Origin: Petrolisthes cinctipes
Lineage: Eukaryota; Arthropoda; Malacostraca; Decapoda; Porcellanidae
Length of the DNA stretch: 64,000 nucleotides
Direction of reading: 5' to 3'
Assembly (NCBI GenBank): GCA_033782935.1
Contig: JAWQEG010000261.1
Span: forward strand, 333,501 to 397,500
In this document: one piece after another, positions 57,533 through 64,000 of the stretch
How positions within the stretch are numbered: the first letter of the stretch is position 1
Layout: the number at the start of each line of letters is the position of its first letter
The notes under the pieces: model-generated
What the model was told of the DNA's origin: nothing
The model's database searches: none
The model's input: only the letters and a program-made list of their open reading frames with translations
Made by a program: the position numbers and the translations under genes

Positions 57533-58727
57533 TAGTAACGAGTCTAATGCCCAGTTCATATTAGCCCCTTTGTACAGATCCGATATCCATCAATGACGTC
57601 ACGAATGGCCATGTATGAGCCCGCCTAGTGTGAACCGGGGCCCGTCTACCATCCCGGGCAAGACAGCTGTCGTCGAATGGAACGGAACGGAAGAGATGAA
57701 CTCAAGTCATCTTTTATGGAAGGACGGCGGCAGTGTTGTCCGTGTATAATGTTGTTGACTTTTCATCATATCATGAAAATATCAAACTGAAGTATTTGTG
57801 CACAAATAAAGGTGTAAATTTATTCTAATATTATAATTATTAGACTGTATTTGTTAAAGTTACATCAATTTATGCGAGGATAAGAATATTGTTAATTGGT
57901 ACTGAAAGCACGGCACCACCGCATAGCCTAGTTGTAAACAAAACACACACGTTTGTATTGGAGCTGACAAGCCAGAGTAGTTATGGTTTAATTTAACAAT
58001 TTTTTCCTGTTCATGGACATCTCCTTTTACACTCATCTACATTGATACAAGCATTGCTCTGTTTGTGTGGAGCCTTATGGGGTAAAACAACGTCAAAATA
58101 TACTGGCAGCCTTTCAAAAATAATTTCCAACATATAAAAACAGAGAATAATAATACCTTAACACCTTAATTAATATTCGTACTTAGATACCCAGGTTAAG
58201 TTAGGTTAGGTTGTTTGGTTATCTTTGCCTTATACGATTCACCAATCAACACTGGATTCTATGAGTTTGTGTTCTAACTTCTAATAGATAACAATGCAAA
58301 AGTCAACTCGGATATCATACCTTTCTAAGCCTACAGTATATTGATTCATGCCATAATTACAACTTCATACTGGGCTTGTACATGAATTTGCAAGAAGCTT
58401 GAGGGGGGATAGCGGACATCTCTTCCATATTAACCAACTGGGCGTCATTGAGCATGTTTTAGTTTATGATACCTTTTATGATAGGTGGATTTAAGCCATA
58501 TGCAACCTTGGAGCAAATGGCACTTTTGTGGAGCAATTTCATATAAAAAACACAAGTCATGCTTGCTTTTTGTTGTAAACAAACGACTCCGTGACAAAAT
58601 TCAAAACTAACTGAGCTTATCTCATCTGTATCCCTACCTTCGTACGGTTCGTGACTTCATTAGCGGATGACTGATCCGTCCAAACGGGCTAATGTGAACA
58701 GGGGATAAGAAGTTAGTGTCGTTACTA
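57533..58727. mobile_element. TIR element H: about 1.2 kb, non-coding
   Basis: The left end TAGTAACGA... and the right end (reverse complement) TAGTAACGA... share an imperfect arm of about 75 bp containing GTTCAtATTAGCCC and CGTCACGAA-like blocks (57552-57596 against about 58636-58706). The interior has no ORF of note. The superfamily is not clear; the GTTCACATTAGCCC motif should be searched among PIF/Harbinger-like and other TIRs. The target duplication is not resolved because B4 lies against the left end. Confidence 0.6.
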
Positions 58728-58927
58728 GCCTGGCTTCATGCTCTGCTGCTCAACCCACCAAAGGCTCAGAGGACAAGCGCTCCAATAATGTACTCAGAGT
58801 ATATTACTTCCATAATGAATGTCATATCAAAGGCTTCTCAACTAAAGTAAAGTGGAGGGAATTATTTTTTAGAGTAATATGCATCAGGGCCCGTATTCAT
58901 AAATGTAAAGTACACTTTAAAGCTACA
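58728..58927. other. Short unique DNA before B5
   Basis: No ORF, repeat or RNA gene recognised. B5 inserted after AAAGCTACA. Confidence 0.5.
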
Positions 58928-59211
58928 CAGTCTCGCTCCAGAACAGGTGGAGTGTGGACGTACTCGTGGCGCTCTGCCTCCATTCTCGTTTGTGTTGTTG
59001 TTTGTGTTGTTTTGGAGCTCTTGTTTGTGTTTTTTGTGTTGTTTGTGAGTTGTTGTTTCTGTGGTGTTGCTGGTGTTGTTTGTCTGTTGTGGTTCTGTGT
59101 ATAGTTTTGTTGTGATTGTCTGTGGGTGTGTGTGTGTGAGTGTCCCTGGCTGATTGAGTGTTTAGTTGTTCGTGTTGTTGTTTGCTTTCCATCTAGGCCT
59201 TGCCTGGCCTG

Positions 59212-60672
59212 ATGGAGAGTGCGGATTCCTGCTTGGAGACCGACTTGGCAATGTCGGAGGAAGACGAGTCTCCAATTGAGGATCACTGGCCTGAGCTGCC
59301 TTCTCGCAACCCTCCCCCCCTCTCCTCGGTCACTCCGCAGCTCAGGTTGCAGCCGTCCACCTCCTCAACCTCTACCAAGCGACCTGTTGATGCCTCGTCC
59401 GACTCCTCGCAGGATTCCGATGGTGTGGACTGTTTGCTTCCAGCTGCCAAGACTGCCAAGGGTGCTTCAGCTGTGCACGACGTACCTTCTCTGCCTCACC
59501 CTGGTGTTTCTTCTTTGTATACCAACTCCTTGCCCTCGTCCAACCTTCCTGCTTTTGCCCCGAGAGATGCCTATGTCAAACTCTCCTTCTCTGGAAACCC
59601 ATCTACGGACACAAAGCTGCGTTGGTTGTCTGATGTCAACAGGGCCTTCCAGTTGCAGTGTGAACTGGCTGAAGTCAAGATGGCTGGTGTCACCTCCCGG
59701 TTTGTCTACATCTCTAGGAAGCGTCAGGACATCATTGATAGAGTGAAAACTGGTGAATTTTTATCTCTGCCTCTCATTCTTGAAGACTCACCTGAGAGGC
59801 CTCGTAAGTTTCCCAGCTACATCCTCACCCGTTTTCCTATTGATGTTGACCCGAAACTTGCCAAAGGATACCCTGGTGTGTACTTTGCCCGTCGTTTTTT
59901 CCAAGATGGTTCCCCCATTAGCCGTATTGTTGTTGTCTGGAGTCAACCCGATCCACCTCCAAATGAGATTTCCTTTGATTTCCTCCCTTGTCTTCCGCCG
60001 TGTGAGGTGAGGAAACTTCATAATGACCAGCCTTGGTGCTACAGGTGCTGGGGAGTTGGGCATATCTCCCGGTACTGTTCTGCCAGGCCGAAGTGTGCAT
60101 GGTGTGCGGCCGACCATGATTCCAAGACGTGTCCTGTCAGGGGTGAACCATCACGTCCTGCTGCCTCCACCTCTGAGCCTTCACCTCGTGAAGATACGTC
60201 TCGATGGAAGTGTCCACGATGCCTTCAGCCAGGGGTTAACGTGTGGCATGGATGTCCTCGACGTAAGGTCCAGGCTCGTGTCTCTACTATTGCTCCGCCT
60301 CCACCACCACCACCTCCCCAGTCTGCTCCTCCTACTAGCCCTGCCTCACCTCCAGACCTGGCCCTCTGCAAGTCTGTTGCTACCCTCATGGCACGATGTA
60401 CGGCTCTCGAAAACCGCTTTTCTGCCCTTGAAACCAGGATTGATGGGCTGGTTGCCGCTCAGGCTGCCAATGACTCCAAACTCTCCACCTTGGTCGAGGC
60501 TCAGCAGGCCATCATCTCAACTGTCACTACCCTTACCGAAAAGATGGTTACTGTTGCATCTCGCCTTGAAAAGCTTTTCGAGTCAGTCCCTTCTCCTGGT
60601 CCATCTTCTTCTCCAGGTCGCTCATCTGCCCCCACTCACCGGACTTCTACCTCAAAATACAGAGTTCGCTAG
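59212..60672 (+). CDS. B5 ORF1: gag-like zinc-knuckle protein
   Basis: An intact 486-residue protein from the ATG at 59212 (MESADSCLETDLAMSEEDES). It has the same architecture as B2 ORF1, with a shorter Pro run (8) and a few substitutions (GCPRRK for GCTRRK in the third knuckle region, LCKS for LRKS). Zinc knuckles CYRCWGVGHISRYC and CAWCAADHDSKTC are kept. The ORF is intact although the partner ORF2 is dead. Confidence 0.92.
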   Translation: MESADSCLETDLAMSEEDESPIEDHWPELPSRNPPPLSSVTPQLRLQPSTSSTSTKRPVDASSDSSQDSDGVDCLLPAAKTAKGASAVHDVPSLPHPGVSSLYTNSLPSSNLPAFAPRDAYVKLSFSGNPSTDTKLRWLSDVNRAFQLQCELAEVKMAGVTSRFVYISRKRQDIIDRVKTGEFLSLPLILEDSPERPRKFPSYILTRFPIDVDPKLAKGYPGVYFARRFFQDGSPISRIVVVWSQPDPPPNEISFDFLPCLPPCEVRKLHNDQPWCYRCWGVGHISRYCSARPKCAWCAADHDSKTCPVRGEPSRPAASTSEPSPREDTSRWKCPRCLQPGVNVWHGCPRRKVQARVSTIAPPPPPPPPQSAPPTSPASPPDLALCKSVATLMARCTALENRFSALETRIDGLVAAQAANDSKLSTLVEAQQAIISTVTTLTEKMVTVASRLEKLFESVPSPGPSSSPGRSSAPTHRTSTSKYRVR

Positions 60673-63600
60673 TGATTGCTGGCTGGATGTCATCTCCTGG
60701 AATGTATGTGGTATCACCAGTTATGCTAAGCTCACTTAACTCAAGGCCTATGTTTTTCGTCATCATCCCAGTGTTATTTTTCTCCAGGAAACATTTCCAG
60801 GATGGCCGCTCGCTGCTGGGCAAGCTCCTCCCCTCTCAGGTTATGTGCCATATGTTCATCTGGTAAGGAATGGTCTCCTGACTTACATACATAGCTCCTT
60901 GCCACATCGCCTTCTCCATACCTCCACTGATCCTGATATGACCTTTCAGCTATTTCAGGTTCTATCTGGGAATGGAGTACTCCAACTATGTAATGTCTAT
61001 TCTCGCCCAGCTAGACTCACTCTTGAGGCTCTTCCTTCTCCAACAGTGCGTAGTATGGTGTATATGGGAGATTTAAATGCTCAGAATTCTGATTTGGGTG
61101 ATGGTACTGGCTCTATTAATCGTAATGGTGTTCTTCTCCTTTCATACATCCGCAAGCATCATCTGACACACTGGGACACTGGCGGTGCCACTCATTGCCG
61201 GGGAGGTACTCTGGATTACATCCTCTCGTCTGGCCTAATAGCATCTCAGGTCCAGTGCTCCTCCGTGCCAGATTTATTCTCTGATCACATTGCTCTTCGG
61301 TTTCATTATTCTCTAACTGCTGGGTCAGGTGCTTCAGCCACTCATTTGCGTATTGCTGTGCCCCCTAAATATTGCCCGACTTACATCTTATTTATGGCCC
61401 ATGTATTCCCTACATTTGACATATCATCAGCTGAACAGTTGTACTCTGATCTTGTATCTGCTACTCATGACTTTTATAGGCTATATGTCTCCCGGCCACA
61501 CCTCCAGCATCGCCATACTGCCCACTCCTGGACGCTGGATGCTCGTATACAGGAGGCAAAGGAGGAGGCTGAACGTGATGGCCTATTGTTTCAAGCCAAC
61601 CCAAACCCTGACCTACTCCATCGTTACCAGATGTCTAGAGATGCTTTAGCTGCCCTGCAGGATTGTGCTCACACTGAGTCTTGGCAGCAGTTCACGGACA
61701 GCATCAACCAGCAAACAAGTGTGGCTTCTATGTGGCACCTCATCCGTCGGGTTGTTAAAAAGACACCGGCCACTGCTCGTCATCACACTCCTGCCGACTA
61801 TGCCAAACAACTTGTCGATGCCTGGTCAGAACAATCTACCCCAGCCAGTCTACCCATCCACATACAAGATGCACTCGCTTCCTGTGCTGCTGTCCATCGG
61901 CTACGTCTAATGTCTGCTCTGTTACAAGATGATGACGATGATGCAGAGGAGATAACTGAGGAGGAGTTGCGCCATACTCTCTCTCGGGGTAGAGCTTCTT
62001 CCCCTGGTGATGATGGTATTACTTATGCTGGTTCCTGGGAATGAACCCTCTACTTCGACTGTACAATCTTTGTCTTCGTGACGGTTGTGTACCACGAGCC
62101 TGGACCAGCAGCACAATAATACCCATCCCTAAGCCCGGCACTGCGAAGTTCAGGCCTATTTCCCTTACTTCCTGTTTCTGTAAGGTTATGGAGAGAATCT
62201 TACTCAATCGTCTCGTGTACAGGCTGCAGGATCGCCTTTCTCCATGGCTGTTTGGTTTCCTTCCCCAGCGGAGCACACATCACTGCCTAGTCGACCTGTA
62301 CTCTCGCCTTTCCAGGGACAGTGTGGTGGCCTTCATTGACCTTCGAAGTGCCTTCGATGTCATTTTGGATCAACTGGTTGACTTTGGGATAAAGGGTAAT
62401 CTACTACAGTGGATTCGGGGCTACCTGAGTAACAGGACCTCCCGTGTGTTTTTCAGTGGTGCACTCAGTCCTTTGCGCAGTTTTCATCTTGGTACGCCTC
62501 AAGGTGGTGTTCTCAGCCCATTGTTATTTAATATTCTGATGCATCGGTTGCTCACTTCTCTCCCTGATATTCCTGGAACTACAATTACATGCTATGCTGA
62601 TGATATCTGTGTTAATTCTACCGCACCAAGGGATCTCCTCGGGCATCTCCATCCCAGTAGCCGTGACCATCTATATTGCTTTTATCCGTTCAGTTGTTGA
62701 TTACCTTTCCCCTGCTTTGATTCAACTTCCTAGGGCTACTCTGGAAACTTTAGAAAAAATTTCAGAATAGATCAATGAGAATAATTCTCGGCTGTCCAAT
62801 GTCGACCAGGATAGTGAACATGCAGCGTGAGTTGCATCTTCCCCCATTAGTGGAGAGAATTTATTGTAATGTTACTTGCTTCACTGTCAAGTGCCTCCAT
62901 TTCCCACATCTTTCACCCCATTACTCTCAGTTAGTCAGGACTTCTCTTAGACCAAACTACCCGGTCCCTCCCATACTGCCTGCTGGACGTACTCTTATAA
63001 GGTCTGTTTCCTCTGTGCTCCGTGGTCTTAATATAGATATAATGGTTGCAGACGTCCCCCCAGGGCCCCCTCCATGGATGCTACCAACACCTGATGTGAG
63101 CTTTACACCTACTTCCAAGTCGGAGCTGCCTTCTCTACAGCGGCAGTTGGCTCTGGAACACATAGAAACAGTGACTTCTTCCATCACAGATCCATACTGC
63201 CTCTACACTGATGGCTCATTGCAGGTGGATGGTGCAGCAGGTTGTGCTGTTTTCTCGCCTGACCTGGAGTCACCTCCAGGGGGTTGGGTTGGCCGTCGTC
63301 TCTGTAACCACTCTAGCTCAACATTGTGTGAACTCTATGCCATTCTGGATGCTGTTAGTGTTGTTTGTCAACATGGAGTGAATGCTGCCATTTTTTGTGA
63401 CTCCAAACCTGCCCTTCATTCCCTCTCTAGTGTTCAGCCCACACACTCTACTGTTATTCATCAGATTTTATCGTTTTTGTCCTTATTGCGTCATCGTAAC
63501 TTGACTGTCAAATTTTTATGGGTGCCATCCCATGTAGGTTTACGTCACAATGGTACAGTTGACAGACTCGCAAAGGAAGCCTGCCAACTGCCTCCTCGTG

Positions 63601-63948
63601 GTGTTGGACGTCCTCTCTCCCTGACATGTTACCTCTCTAAAGTCCGCTCCACCGCTCTCCTTCCTGTACGGCGACACAGGGATGCAGAGAGGCCCTTTAG
63701 CATCTCCATCTGGCTACCGGCCACTGTGGCAGGTTGCTGGGATGCGGGGTGAGCCTCCCTTCACTAAGTGTTGCTTGTGTCGAGCGCCTCGTGCTAACAC
63801 TATAGAGCACTATTGCCTAGCCTGCCCCACTGTCCGACACTTGTTGCCCCAGGGCCTGCCACTTGATGTGGTTTGTCGACACCTGCTGAACCACCAGGTT
63901 CTGGAGGAACTTCTGGTGCGCCACCCTCGTTTTGGTGGATTTAACTAG
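60023..63948 (+). pseudogene. B5 ORF2: decayed endonuclease-RT-RNase H
   Basis: The ORF1-overlapping start and LDVISWNVCG are present, then CAA to TAA near 60736. It reopens for the endonuclease and linker (60845-62044; MGDLNAQNSDLG in place of MGDFNARHSDLG). Compared with B2, about 25 bp are lost near 62030, 15 bp near 62361 (in the AFD motif region), about 277 bp near 62638 just after YADD (CTCC shared at both ends), one base is gained near 62760, and about 92 bp are lost near 63710 after RNase H. RNase H itself (LYTDGSLQVDGAAG, FCDSKPALHS) is readable. Confidence 0.9.
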
Positions 63949-64000
63949 GTCATGATGTAAATATTTGTCTGTATGCTTGTGCTTCATTCTGTTATGTTTT

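Larger units (their letters stand above)
58928..64000 (+). mobile_element. LINE family B copy B5 (5' complete, runs off the window)
   Basis: The 5' end CAGTCTCGCTCC at 58928 is the same as in B1-B3. The 5'UTR and ORF1 are intact. ORF2 has a nonsense codon and several deletions. The window ends in the 3'UTR (TCATTCTGTTATGTTTT), before the tail. Confidence 0.93.

Noticed and set aside
58193..58222. GTTAGGTTAGGTT near the middle of H looked at as telomeric DNA
   Set aside because: Only two TTAGG-like units; not an array.
1..64000. Search for host protein genes, tRNAs and rRNA
   Set aside because: Every substantial ORF falls within a recognised element; no tRNA cloverleaf or rRNA segment was recognised by eye.

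Overview
This is a eukaryotic, apparently gene-free window made almost entirely of nested retrotransposons. I recognise no host protein gene, rRNA or tRNA. The elements (I-group LINEs with RNase H, a Ty3/gypsy LTR element, Tc1/mariner-type MITEs, abundant (CA)n and (ATT)n tracts) fit an arthropod genome. A decapod crustacean is my best guess, but that is inference. I use working names for families: A, B, C, D and J are non-LTR elements; E, F, G and H are TIR elements.

Region 1-41757 is a head-to-tail array, all on the minus strand, of five LINE copies from two related I-like families: A1, A2, A3, C1 and C2. Each copy has ORF1 (zinc-knuckle, gag-like) and ORF2 (endonuclease, reverse transcriptase, RNase H), or remains of them. 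Every junction, and the outer right edge, carries the same 10-mer (TGTTCAGTCA on +, TGACTGAACA in element sense) at 1481, 18185, 24114, 35683 and 41748. This looks like repeated site-specific insertion into one target. Just outside it (41758-42031) lies promoter-like DNA: a TATA box about 30 bp from the target and CCAAT-like boxes spaced 30 bp apart, pointing into the array.

Later insertions broke the array. A Ty3/gypsy element (4542-17865, minus, 1.2-kb LTRs, 5-bp TSD) sits in the 5' end of A2. Its pol order is protease-integrase-RT-RNase H, the rare Gmr1-like (copia-like) order. LINE family B copies, with 10-12-bp TSDs and poly(A) tails, then landed in the gypsy integrase (B1, 8270-13928), in C1 ORF1 (B2, 28555-34223) and in an older B tail (B3, 42062-47715). 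B1, B2 and B3 all keep both ORFs open and may be active or recently active.

Region 47811-58927 is older, AT-rich sequence with decayed LINE remnants (D ORF1, J reverse transcriptase), a 10-bp minisatellite, a cluster of TA-flanked TIR elements (E, F, G, E'), a 5'-truncated diverged B copy (B4) and a 1.2-kb TIR element (H). From 58928 to the window end lies B5, with an intact ORF1 and a decayed ORF2.

Insertion order inferred from nesting: LINE array, then gypsy, then B1; C1, then B2; old B tail, then B3.
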